Of a DNA stretch of 64,000 nucleotides, positions 8,442 through 16,402 are shown one piece after another. The translations under genes were made by a program, and so were the position numbers. Origin of the DNA: Hymenobacter properus (GTDB lineage: Bacteria > Bacteroidota > Bacteroidia > Cytophagales > Hymenobacteraceae); contig NZ_JADQDP010000004.1 in assembly GCF_015694735.1 (NCBI RefSeq), positions 670,784-734,783 of the forward strand, written 5' to 3'. A model generated the notes under the pieces. It was not told the origin of the DNA and ran no database searches. It saw only the letters and a program-made list of their open reading frames with translations. Position 1 is the stretch's first letter; each line of letters begins with the position of its first letter.

Positions 8442-9971
8442 ATGAAAAAGCTGTTACTTTCCGCGTTGCTCTCGCTGGCTGCATCCAGCGCTTTTGCGCA
8501 GTACCAAACGCCCGGCACGGGCGTGCGCTGGACGCTGGCCCAACTGGCGGCCGCCACCGGCTCCAACGTGGTGCTCACCAGCCCGGGCACCTACGCCGTG
8601 AACGGCAACCTGCGCCTCAGCCCCACCGATACGCTCGTCATCGGCACCAACGCGACCCTGCGCGTGGCCGCAGCGGCTCTGGTGACGGTGGACGGTGTGC
8701 TGCTAGTGAACCCGCGCGACTCGGTGAAGATAACGGCCCAGACCAGCACGGCGCCGTTTAGCGGGCTCACGTTTTCGGCCACCAGCCAAGGCTCGCGGCT
8801 GCGCAAAACCATTGTGGAGTACGGCGGCGGCATCCGGGTACTGGACAATGACTTGCTGCTCGACAGCTGCGTGGTGCGCTACCAGGTGTCGCGCATTGGC
8901 ACTACCTCAACCAATAGCGGGGCTATCAGTCCCTCGGGTGGGGCGCCGCGCATTCTCAACTGCCGCATATATGCCAATGCGCGCTCCGGTGTGCTGAGCC
9001 CGGCCAACCGCAACACCTCACCGGTGATTCAGAACTGCGTGTTCCGCAATAACGACACCGAGAATGGCAACTACCCGCAGATTAACCTGGGCATTGGCGG
9101 CGCTACGCCCATCGTGATAGAACGCTGCCAGGTGATTGGTGGCCCTTACAACATGGCCGGCGGCGTGTCGGTATCGAACCTGCTCGGCACCAGTGGCACC
9201 ACCACGGTGCGCATCCGGCAGAACCGCATTGCCAATAACCGCTACGGCCTGGCCCTGTTGGGCGCGGGCATCACGGCCACCGTGACGCGCAACATCATCG
9301 AGAACAATAATATCAACCCCAACGCCCTCACCGGCGGCAGCGGCATCAACCTGCAGGGCAGTGCCACCATTACGGGCGTGGCCAGCCGCAACGTGCTGCG
9401 CGGCAACCTCTGGGGCGTAACGGTGCTGCGCACCTCGACCACCAGCACCACACCCGGCCCTACCATGAGCTTCGGCGACGTGAGCAGCAGCGACAGCCTG
9501 AACGTGGGCCTCAACCAACTCTACAACAACGGCAACGGCGGCCAGGTGTACGACTTCTACCTGAACATGCCCGACAATATGCTGGCCCAGAACAACGACT
9601 GGGGCACCAATTCGGCCGCCGTGGCCGAAAGCCACATCGTGCATCAGGTAGACCAGGCGGCACTGGGCTTGCTCAACTTCATGCCCATGCGCACCACCAG
9701 CGTGCTGGCTGCCCGCCCGGCCGCAGCGGCGCTGGAGCTGGCCGCCTACCCCAATCCCGTGCGTGAGGCGCTTATGCTGCGCTTGCCCGCCAGCGCGCTG
9801 GCCAGTGTGAGCCTGCATAATGCGTTGGGGCAAGCGGTGTACGTGGCCGAAACCACGCCCGTCAACGCCCAGCTTGCGGTGCCTGTGGGCCAGTTGGCCC
9901 CGGGACTGTACGTGCTGACGGTGAGCCAGCAAGGACGGACGGTCACGGCAAAAGTGCGGGTGGGGGAATAA
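8442..9971 (+). CDS. Secreted right-handed beta-helix protein with T9SS sorting domain
   Basis: 509 residues from the ATG at 8442, which gives a clean signal peptide (MKKLLLSALLSLAASSAFA, cleaved before Q20). The middle of the protein is a run of short repeats with N and S/T ladders (for example RNNDTENGNYPQINLGIGG, ITATVTRNIIENNNINPN) typical of parallel beta-helix folds found in polysaccharide-binding or -degrading proteins. The last 80 residues are a type A sorting domain: LAAYPNPVREALMLRL, then LHNALGQAVY and LAPGLYVLTV. It should therefore be exported by the type IX system and cut by PorU. The carbohydrate or surface target is unknown. No catalytic motif is visible. Confidence 0.8.
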   Translation: MKKLLLSALLSLAASSAFAQYQTPGTGVRWTLAQLAAATGSNVVLTSPGTYAVNGNLRLSPTDTLVIGTNATLRVAAAALVTVDGVLLVNPRDSVKITAQTSTAPFSGLTFSATSQGSRLRKTIVEYGGGIRVLDNDLLLDSCVVRYQVSRIGTTSTNSGAISPSGGAPRILNCRIYANARSGVLSPANRNTSPVIQNCVFRNNDTENGNYPQINLGIGGATPIVIERCQVIGGPYNMAGGVSVSNLLGTSGTTTVRIRQNRIANNRYGLALLGAGITATVTRNIIENNNINPNALTGGSGINLQGSATITGVASRNVLRGNLWGVTVLRTSTTSTTPGPTMSFGDVSSSDSLNVGLNQLYNNGNGGQVYDFYLNMPDNMLAQNNDWGTNSAAVAESHIVHQVDQAALGLLNFMPMRTTSVLAARPAAAALELAAYPNPVREALMLRLPASALASVSLHNALGQAVYVAETTPVNAQLAVPVGQLAPGLYVLTVSQQGRTVTAKVRVGE

Positions 9972-9989
9972 TTCGGGGCAGGTCGGGCG

Positions 9990-9997
9990 TATCTTTG
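9990..9997 (+). promoter_or_regulatory. Bacteroidota -7 box before ccmB
   Basis: TATCTTTG matches the TAnnTTTG consensus of the Bacteroidota primary sigma factor and lies 25 bases before the ccmB start. No clear TTG -33 element is visible at the right distance. Confidence 0.55.
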
Positions 9998-10021
9998 CGG
10001 CCCGAACCGTAGCCTTCGACT

Positions 10022-10696
10022 GTGCCCCTGCTCCGCGAAATTTCCACCCTGCTAGCCAAAGACTTCCGCCTGGAATGGCGGCAGCGGGCGGCGCTGGGTG
10101 GGCTGCTGCTCTACGTGGGCAGCACGGTGTTTGTGTGCTTCCTGAGCTTCAGCCTGCGCGGCGGCACGCCCCCGCCCCCGGCCTGGAACGCCCTGCTGTG
10201 GGTGATTCTGCTGTTTGCGGCCATCAACGCCGTGGCCAAAGGCTTCATGCAGGAAAGCCCCGGCCAGCGACTGTACTACTACACGCTGGTGCGTCCCCAA
10301 GCGGTTATCTTGGCCAAAATCATTTACAACGCCTTGCTGCTCACGGCAGTGGCGCTGCTAGGCTTATTTCTCTACACGGTGTTTCTGGGCAACCCTATTC
10401 AGGACCCGGCGCTGTTTGTGGTGAACTTGCTGCTGGGGGCCGTGGGTTTTGCCACCACACTCACGCTGGTATCGGGCATTGCGGCCAAGGCGGGCGGCAG
10501 CGGCGCTACGCTCATGGCCATTCTGGGCTTCCCGCTGATGATACCCATGCTGCTGCTGCTCATCAAGGTGAGTAAGAATGCGCTGGACGGGCTCGACCGC
10601 GGCGTGAGCCAGCAGTCGCTGCTGACGCTGCTGGCGCTGAACATGATAGTAGGCGCGGCGTCGTACGTGTTGTTTCCTTTTTTATGGCGGGGCTAG
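10022..10696 (+). CDS. ccmB: Haem exporter ABC permease CcmB
   Basis: 224 residues starting at a GTG; six hydrophobic segments with the N-terminal amphipathic ISTLLAKDFRLEWRQR that is characteristic of CcmB. In system I cytochrome c maturation CcmB pairs with the ATPase CcmA and works with CcmC to load haem on CcmE. The gene opens a same-strand cluster with ccmC, ccmD, ccmE and ccmF. No ccmA is present in this cluster, so the ATPase must be encoded elsewhere. It starts 50 bases after the beta-helix gene behind its own promoter box. Confidence 0.85.
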   Translation: MPLLREISTLLAKDFRLEWRQRAALGGLLLYVGSTVFVCFLSFSLRGGTPPPPAWNALLWVILLFAAINAVAKGFMQESPGQRLYYYTLVRPQAVILAKIIYNALLLTAVALLGLFLYTVFLGNPIQDPALFVVNLLLGAVGFATTLTLVSGIAAKAGGSGATLMAILGFPLMIPMLLLLIKVSKNALDGLDRGVSQQSLLTLLALNMIVGAASYVLFPFLWRG

Positions 10697-10721
10697 CCCC
10701 GCTGCAAGCAGTTGAAGTAGT

Positions 10722-11480
10722 ATGACCACGGCAAAAATCATTGGCAGTATTGTGGGCCTTGCCTTCACGGTGGGGGGCATCTGGGGCGGCCAGAAGTTGA
10801 TTGAGCAGCGAAGCGCCGGCACCGGCTGGAAAGTGCTGACGGCCGTGCTGCTGCTGGCCGGCTCGGTGGCCGGGCTGCTGATTCCGGTGCCGCGCCTGCC
10901 CATCGTGAATGAGAGCATCCGCAACCTGTTTTTCCACGTGCCGATGTGGTTTTCCATGTTCATGGTGCTCATGGTGTCGGTGTGGTACTCCATTTTATAC
11001 CTGCGCAATCCGTCGACGCGCCTAGACGTGTTGGCCCACGAAGCCGTGAAAAGCGGCATCGTGCTGGGCGTGCTGGGATTGATGACGGGCAGCCTGTGGG
11101 CCCGCTTCACCTGGGGTTCGTGGTGGGTGAAGGAAGACCCACGCCTCAACGGAGCGGCCGTGGCCCTGCTCATCTACGGTGCCTACCTGATACTGCGCGG
11201 CTCGTTCCGCGACGAGCAGCAGCGGGCACGGGTGTCGGCCATCTACAACATTTTCGCCTTCGCGGCGGCCATTCCGCTGCTGTTTGTGCTGCCGCGGGTG
11301 TCGGGCAACAGCCTGCACCCCGGCCAGACCGGCAACCCTGGCTTCAATCAATACGACCTCGACAGCACCATGCGGCCCGTGTTTTACACCGCCGTGATTG
11401 GGTGGATACTTTTTGCCTTCTGGCTGACCCAAATCAGCAGCCGGCTGGAATTCCTGAAAATTCGCAACGATGAAAAATAG
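10722..11480 (+). CDS. ccmC: Haem transporter / cytochrome c maturation protein CcmC
   Basis: 252 residues with six membrane segments. The WWD-type motif reads FTWGSWWVKEDPRL (residues 129-142), the haem-holding loop of the family. External histidines H72 (in FFHVPMWF) and H199 (in SLHPGQT) are placed like the two conserved haem-ligand histidines. CcmC presents haem to the chaperone CcmE at the outer face of the cytoplasmic membrane. It ends inside the start of ccmD (11-base overlap), implying translational coupling. Confidence 0.9.
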   Translation: MTTAKIIGSIVGLAFTVGGIWGGQKLIEQRSAGTGWKVLTAVLLLAGSVAGLLIPVPRLPIVNESIRNLFFHVPMWFSMFMVLMVSVWYSILYLRNPSTRLDVLAHEAVKSGIVLGVLGLMTGSLWARFTWGSWWVKEDPRLNGAAVALLIYGAYLILRGSFRDEQQRARVSAIYNIFAFAAAIPLLFVLPRVSGNSLHPGQTGNPGFNQYDLDSTMRPVFYTAVIGWILFAFWLTQISSRLEFLKIRNDEK

Positions 11481-11706
11481 CGTTTTGCGCCTGTGCGCCC
11501 TCCTGGTTTTGTTGTTCCAATTTGCCCAACGGGCGGCGGCGCAGGCCCCCGCAGCCGACGGCGTGGACATGGCCGATACCCTGCGTCAGAACGGCAAGAT
11601 TTACGTGGTGGTGGCCGTTGTAGTCATCATCGTGACCGGCCTGCTGGTGTACTTGTTTTCGCTCGACCGGAAGGTGAGCAAGCTGGAAAAAGAAGCTAAT
11701 TCCTGA
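11470..11706 (+). CDS. ccmD: CcmD-family small membrane protein
   Basis: 78 residues. It has an N-terminal cleavable-looking hydrophobic segment ending QRAAAQA, then one membrane helix (IYVVVAVVVIIVTGLLVYLF) and a short charged tail KVSKLEKEANS. Size, topology and the place between ccmC and ccmE fit the CcmD family, which releases holo-CcmE from CcmC. Bacteroidota versions are poorly conserved, so the assignment rests mainly on context. It overlaps ccmC by 11 bases. Confidence 0.7.
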   Translation: MKNSVLRLCALLVLLFQFAQRAAAQAPAADGVDMADTLRQNGKIYVVVAVVVIIVTGLLVYLFSLDRKVSKLEKEANS

Positions 11707-11760
11707 TTTTTTCGACGCCGGGCGGCACCACCGGCGCCTTAAACCTGTTGCTGATTCACA

Positions 11761-12189
11761 ATGAAAAAGTCTAGCCTGTTTATCATTGCCATCATTGCGG
11801 TGGCTGCTGCCATCATCCTCAGCACTACGGCCGACGCCAGCATGTACGTGGGCTTCGGCGAAGCCCGCGCCCGCGCCGCCGAGGGCAACACCACCAAGGT
11901 GCACGTAGTGGGCCGCCTGCCCCGCGATGCACAGAAGCGCCCCGTCGGCCTGGAATACGACCCGCTGAAGGACCCCAACTACTTCGCCTTCACGCTCGTG
12001 GACAGCACTCAGATAGCCCAGCGCGTGGTGTACAACAACCCCAAGCCCCAGGACTTCGATGCTTCGGAGCAGGTTGTCATCACCGGCGCCATGAAAGGCG
12101 ACGTGTTCATGGCCGACCAAATTCTGCTGAAGTGCCCCAGCAAATACGTGAAGAAGGATTTGGAAGGCGCCACGGCTTCGGTTCAGTAG
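11761..12189 (+). CDS. ccmE: Haem chaperone CcmE, CxxxY type
   Basis: 142 residues: one N-terminal membrane anchor (residues 6-20) and a periplasmic OB-fold domain. The haem-attachment site reads LLKCPSKY, so the position of the usual histidine (HxxxY) is cysteine C125 with Y129. Established knowledge: CxxxY CcmE is known from archaea and Desulfovibrio-type (I*) systems, where haem binds through cysteine. The domain pattern VHVVGRLPRDA, YFAFTLVDST and ITGAMKGDVFMADQILLKC is otherwise standard. CcmE carries haem from CcmC to CcmF. A strong terminator follows. Confidence 0.88.
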   Translation: MKKSSLFIIAIIAVAAAIILSTTADASMYVGFGEARARAAEGNTTKVHVVGRLPRDAQKRPVGLEYDPLKDPNYFAFTLVDSTQIAQRVVYNNPKPQDFDASEQVVITGAMKGDVFMADQILLKCPSKYVKKDLEGATASVQ

Positions 12190-12192
12190 TAG

Positions 12193-13359
12193 TTGGCCCG
12201 CCCGCAAGCACTCAGGCACCCGGTTTCCGAAACGATACGTCGCTTCGGAAACCGGGTGCTTTTTTCATTGGGGCTAGTGGTTTGCTTCTTTGCTGCCGCT
12301 GTGGCCCAGGTGCCCAACGACAACATTGAAAACCGGCGCGTGCTGCGCCTGGAGGAAACCATCACTTCTAGCACCACCGGCTGCACCGTGCAGCGCAACT
12401 GCGTGGACGAGCGCCTGACCGGCAAGTGCATTGAGTATCACAACGACCAGTGGTTTGAGTTCACACCCAAAACGGCGGGGCGCTACTTCATCAATATCGG
12501 CGGGCAGAAGTGCCGCGATGTGCGCGGCGTGCAGCTGGTGGTGCTCACGGGCACGCCCTGCCAGCCGGCCACCTACCGCATCCTGAGCTGCACCTCCCTC
12601 GGCACGCAGGACGACGTGTTTGTGACGCTGGACTCGCTGCGCGCCGGTCAGCCTTACCTGCTCGATGTGGACGGCTATCTGAAAGACTTCTGCCAGTTCA
12701 CCCTACAAGTGAGCCAAACGGCCAGCGGCATGCCCGTGAGCTATTTTCCGCCCAGCCCCACCCGCCTGCTGCCCACCGCCAGCCGCGTGGTGGAGCTGAG
12801 CTGGACCATCCCCGATTCGCTGGCCAGCACGCCCGGCTGCCGGGTGATGCGCCGCGAAATCCACCAGTACCGCAGCACCGAGGTGCGCTACGTGCCCGTG
12901 CGCCGCGATACCTACGGCCACCCCGAAACCAGCTACGCCGTGGCCGACACGCTGCCTGGCCCCGGCATCTACGACTACCAAGTGGTGACCACCCGCGCCG
13001 ACGCCGGCCCGGCCGCTGCCCGCCTGCGCCAGTGGTGGTACGCCTACAACACGGCCGCCACCATGCCCCTACCTGGCATCGCCCCGCGCCCCGACGTGGT
13101 GACGCTGCCCCTGCGCAAATACCCTATCAAAGCCCGCCTGTCGGTCATCATCACCGACCCGGGCACCGGGCGGGTGCTGCTGGCCCGCCAGCTCGTCAAC
13201 CAACCCGGCGATGTGCGCCAGGCCGAGGTGCCCGTGCGCAAATGGCAGGACGCAGGCCTGGAAAAAATTGCCGTTGAAATCACCTGCCACCCGCCGCGGG
13301 GCGCCTTTTTTACCGACCGGTTGTTGTTGAATCTCCCGGCTCCGGCGGCGCGGCTGTAA
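12193..13359 (+). CDS. Secreted protein of unknown function in the ccm cluster
   Basis: 388 codons from a TTG at 12193; other possible starts are GTG 12256 and TTG 12268. The longest form gives a signal peptide with a basic n-region (RRFGNR) and cleavage after FFAAAVA. The N-terminal 130 residues hold several cysteines (GCTVQRNC, KCIEY, QKCRD, TPCQP, LSCTS, DFCQF), suggesting disulfides in the periplasm. The middle region has fibronectin-III-like pieces (VVELSWTIPDS). Oddity: the first 25 codons cover a perfect hairpin with T-run that looks like the ccmE terminator, so the upstream starts may be unused. Function is unknown; a link to cytochrome c assembly is only positional. Confidence 0.6.
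   Translation: MARPQALRHPVSETIRRFGNRVLFSLGLVVCFFAAAVAQVPNDNIENRRVLRLEETITSSTTGCTVQRNCVDERLTGKCIEYHNDQWFEFTPKTAGRYFINIGGQKCRDVRGVQLVVLTGTPCQPATYRILSCTSLGTQDDVFVTLDSLRAGQPYLLDVDGYLKDFCQFTLQVSQTASGMPVSYFPPSPTRLLPTASRVVELSWTIPDSLASTPGCRVMRREIHQYRSTEVRYVPVRRDTYGHPETSYAVADTLPGPGIYDYQVVTTRADAGPAAARLRQWWYAYNTAATMPLPGIAPRPDVVTLPLRKYPIKARLSVIITDPGTGRVLLARQLVNQPGDVRQAEVPVRKWQDAGLEKIAVEITCHPPRGAFFTDRLLLNLPAPAARL
12216..12265 (+). terminator. Strong hairpin terminator after ccmE, inside the next reading frame
   Basis: A perfect 16-base stem (12216-12231 with 12244-12259), 12-base loop, then six T. It begins 27 bases after the ccmE stop. It also lies within the longest version of the following reading frame. 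Confidence 0.85.
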
Positions 13360-13364
13360 ATTTG
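13357..13364 (+). promoter_or_regulatory. Possible -7 box before ccmF
   Basis: TAAATTTG fits TAnnTTTG and lies 19 bases before the ccmF ATG, overlapping the stop of the preceding gene. No well-spaced TTG element is visible, so this is tentative. Confidence 0.35.
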
Positions 13365-13382
13365 CCGGATATTCTTTAGCTT

Positions 13383-15998
13383 ATGAACTTATTAGTAGGA
13401 CAAATCGGCCACCTGAGCGTCATCGTGGCGTTTGCGGCGGCTTTGGTGGCCGCGTACGGCTACTTCCAGGCTTCGCAGGGCCGGGCGCTGGGCGAGGAAG
13501 ACGCCAGTTGGCGGCGGCTGGCGCGGGGCGCGTTTTTCGTGCACGGCGTAGCCATTTTCGTGGTCATCGGGTGCTTGTTTAACATCATTCACGCCCACCG
13601 CTACGAGTACTACTACGCCTGGAGCCACAGTTCCAACCACCTGCCGGTGGAGTACATGATTTCCTGTTTCTGGGAAGGGCAGGAGGGCTCGTTTCTGCTC
13701 TGGATATTCTGGCAGGTGCTGCTGGGCTTCGGCATCATGAAATTTAACCGCCGTTGGGAGGCGCCGGTGATGGCCGTATTCAGTGGCGTGCAGCTGTTTT
13801 TGGTGAGCATGATTCTGGGCGTGGTGCTGGGCGGCGTGAAGGTGGGCTCCTCCCCCTTCATCCTGCTGCGCGAGTTCCTCACCGACCTGCCGGTGTGGAA
13901 GATGAACCCCGACTTTGTGCCCAAAGACGGCACCGGCCTCAACGCCCTGCTGCAGAACTACTGGATGGTGATTCACCCGCCCACGCTGTTTCTGGGCTTT
14001 GCGCTTACGCTAGTGCCCTTCGCCTTCGCCATTGCCGCTCTCTGGAAGCGCGAGCTGACCGCCTGGGTGAAGCCGGCCCTGCCCTGGACACTGGTGGGCG
14101 GCGGCGTGCTGGGCGTGGGCGTGGTAATGGGCGCCTATTGGGCCTACGAAACCCTGAACTTCGGCGGCTACTGGAACTGGGACCCCGTCGAAAACGCCGT
14201 GTACATTCCCTGGCTGGTACTGGTGGCCTCGCTGCACGCGCTGGTACTGTGGCAGAAGCGCCGCACCGGCCTGCGCACTGCCTTTGCGCTGGTGGTGGCC
14301 ACGTTTGTACTCATTCTCTACGCCACCTTCCTCACCCGCTCGGGCGTGTTGGGCAATGCCTCGGTGCACTCCTTCACCGATTTGGGTTTGAGCGGGCAGT
14401 TGTTCATTTACCTGGCAGCCTTCGCGGTGCTGGCGGTGGCGCTGCTGATTTCGCGCTGGAAGGAGATTCCGGTGTCGCCCAAAGAGCTGACGGCTTACAA
14501 CCCCGAGCTGTGGGTATTTGTAGGCGCTACAGTGCTATGTCTGGGGGCATTCCAGGTGCTGTTTACCACCAGCATTCCGGTGTATAACTCCTTTATGGGG
14601 CTGATTGGCATCAAAACCAACGTGGCCCTGCCCGCCGACCAGATTGCCCACTACTCCAAGCTGCAGCTCTGGATGGGCGTGGGCGTGGCCCTGCTCTCGG
14701 GCGTGGCCCAGATTATGTGGTGGCAGCGCAACAACCGCGAAACCGTCATCAACTCCCTCACGGCGCCCACCCTGCTGGCGCTGCTGGGCACGGCGCTGGT
14801 GGTGCTGCTGGTGCGCTACAACGGCCTCACCATCTCGGCGCCTTACGTGGTGCTCACGCTGGCGGGCCTGTTTGGGGTGCTAGCCAACTTCGGGATGATT
14901 TTCACGCTGCTGCGGCGTGGCATCCGCCTCTCGGGCGGGGCGGTGGCCCACTTGGGCATTGCCCTGATGCTGCTGGGCATCCTGGCTTCAGCGGGCTATT
15001 CCAACATCATTTCGCGAAACGTATCGGGCCTGCTGTACTCGCGGGAGTTCAGTGAGGATTTGAACCGCGACAACGTGCTGTTGTGGCGCAACGAAACCAC
15101 GCCCATGCACGGCTACCAGCTTACCTACACCGGCCAGTTCTTCGAGGTGCCCGGCGTGCCCGGCTACGTAGATAAGCAGTTCCTCTACCGCACCGACGAC
15201 GAGTACAAGGCCCTGGCCCGCGCGCCCATCACGGTGGACGGCAAGACGTACTACAAAACCGGCGACACGGTGAACATCCTGCCCGAAAACACTTACTACC
15301 GCATCAATTACAAGGATGCGAAGTCGGGTGAGCAGTTTGCGCTCTACCCGCGCGCGCAGGTAAACGACGAGATGGGCGGCGGCGAAGGCGGCGGCCTGCT
15401 GGCCTCGCCGGCCATCAAGAAGTTCTGGGGCCACGACATCTACACCCACGTGAGTTCGGTGCTCGACCCGCGCAAAGAGAAGCCGTGGAGCGAGGCCACC
15501 GAACACGTGCTGGCCGTGGGCGACACCATTTTCCTCAACGACTACTTCGCCGTGTTCCGGGCCATTGAGCCGGCCCACGAAACCGCCGGCCTCAACCTGC
15601 AAAAGGGCGACCTGGCCCTGCAGGCCGACATGATTGTGACCGGCGAGAAGCGCCAGTACCACGCCCACCCCGTGTTTGTGGTGCGCAACTGCATGGTGGG
15701 CCGCGTGCCCGACGAGGTGGAAGACCTCGGCGTGCGCCTTACCCTCAACGCCATCGACCCCACGGCCGGCAAGTTCACCTTCGGCGTGAGCACCACCCAG
15801 AAGGACTACGTCATCCTCAAGGCCATGGAGAAGCCCTTCATCAACCTGCTCTGGAGCGGCACCCTGCTCATGGCCCTGGGCTTTGGCCTGAGCGTGCGCC
15901 AGCGCGGCGGCAAGGGCGTGGTAGCCGAAGAAACCCCAGAAACCGAAGCCACCGAAGAAGCCGGCCGCCGCGCCGTGCGGCCCCAGCCGGTGAGCTAA
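13383..15998 (+). CDS. ccmF: Cytochrome c haem lyase subunit CcmF
   Basis: 871 residues with many membrane segments. The WWD motif GGYWNWDPVENA covers W264-E270. Conserved blocks of CcmF are present: CFWEGQEGSFLLWIFW, WMVIHPPTLFLGFA, ATFLTRSGVLGNASVHSFTD and the final single helix before a charged tail. CcmF transfers haem from CcmE to apocytochromes c. It is longer than the proteobacterial protein (about 650 residues) because of a periplasmic insert between the last two helices (about residues 545-820), as is usual in this phylum. No ccmG, ccmH or ccmI gene accompanies it. A hairpin follows the stop. Confidence 0.92.
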   Translation: MNLLVGQIGHLSVIVAFAAALVAAYGYFQASQGRALGEEDASWRRLARGAFFVHGVAIFVVIGCLFNIIHAHRYEYYYAWSHSSNHLPVEYMISCFWEGQEGSFLLWIFWQVLLGFGIMKFNRRWEAPVMAVFSGVQLFLVSMILGVVLGGVKVGSSPFILLREFLTDLPVWKMNPDFVPKDGTGLNALLQNYWMVIHPPTLFLGFALTLVPFAFAIAALWKRELTAWVKPALPWTLVGGGVLGVGVVMGAYWAYETLNFGGYWNWDPVENAVYIPWLVLVASLHALVLWQKRRTGLRTAFALVVATFVLILYATFLTRSGVLGNASVHSFTDLGLSGQLFIYLAAFAVLAVALLISRWKEIPVSPKELTAYNPELWVFVGATVLCLGAFQVLFTTSIPVYNSFMGLIGIKTNVALPADQIAHYSKLQLWMGVGVALLSGVAQIMWWQRNNRETVINSLTAPTLLALLGTALVVLLVRYNGLTISAPYVVLTLAGLFGVLANFGMIFTLLRRGIRLSGGAVAHLGIALMLLGILASAGYSNIISRNVSGLLYSREFSEDLNRDNVLLWRNETTPMHGYQLTYTGQFFEVPGVPGYVDKQFLYRTDDEYKALARAPITVDGKTYYKTGDTVNILPENTYYRINYKDAKSGEQFALYPRAQVNDEMGGGEGGGLLASPAIKKFWGHDIYTHVSSVLDPRKEKPWSEATEHVLAVGDTIFLNDYFAVFRAIEPAHETAGLNLQKGDLALQADMIVTGEKRQYHAHPVFVVRNCMVGRVPDEVEDLGVRLTLNAIDPTAGKFTFGVSTTQKDYVILKAMEKPFINLLWSGTLLMALGFGLSVRQRGGKGVVAEETPETEATEEAGRRAVRPQPVS

Positions 15999-16019
15999 GG
16001 ACCTGCATCCTTGATTATC

Positions 16020-16062
16020 GCAAAAGCCCATCAGACTTCCGTCCGATGGGCTTTTGCCGTTT
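16020..16062 (+). terminator. Terminator after ccmF
   Basis: A perfect 13-base stem GCAAAAGCCCATC/GATGGGCTTTTGC with a 12-base loop, starting 22 bases after the stop. The T-run is mostly inside the right arm. Confidence 0.75.
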
Positions 16063-16348
16063 TGAACAAGCGCCGAACGGCAGTCAGGCGGGCTTCTGAA
16101 GTTTAAATATGCGTCATTCCGTAGTTTGGTAGGCTTTAGGGATAACTGCACCTGTAGGCAAGATTTTGGTACGGGCCAAAAATGCTTTAACCCTCGGTAC
16201 GATTCCGAGGATGCAAAAGCGCATTAGGATAAGCATTTGCTTTTGCGCCGTTGCGAAACACCCCTTCCCTGCGGAGTACTTCTGATACGGCAAAGCCTGG
16301 TTCCAACCGGGCGCAAATGCCCCAAAAGCTTATAAGGCAGGCCAAACA
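16063..16348. other. Intergenic stretch between ccmF and the T9SS adhesin-like gene
   Basis: About 285 bases between two convergent terminators. I see no open frame of coding character, no tRNA cloverleaf and no repeat shared with other junctions here. It contains a short direct recurrence of GATxCxAAAAGCxxxT-like text around 16210-16250, which I cannot interpret. Confidence 0.5.
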
Positions 16349-16377
16349 AAAAGGGCCGCCCACTGGGCGGCCCTTTT
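16349..16377 (-). terminator. Terminator of the T9SS adhesin-like gene
   Basis: A long perfect stem AAAAGGGCCGCCCA/TGGGCGGCCCTTTT, read leftwards after the stop at 16403, followed on the minus strand by TTTGTTT. Confidence 0.85.
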
Positions 16378-16402
16378 GCCTTAATTGAAAGTCAGCCTCA
16401 GC

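Noticed and set aside
16063..16348. tRNA or small RNA gene in the ccmF downstream gap
   Set aside because: No cloverleaf, no T-loop GTTCRA in proper place and no CCA end could be found by eye.
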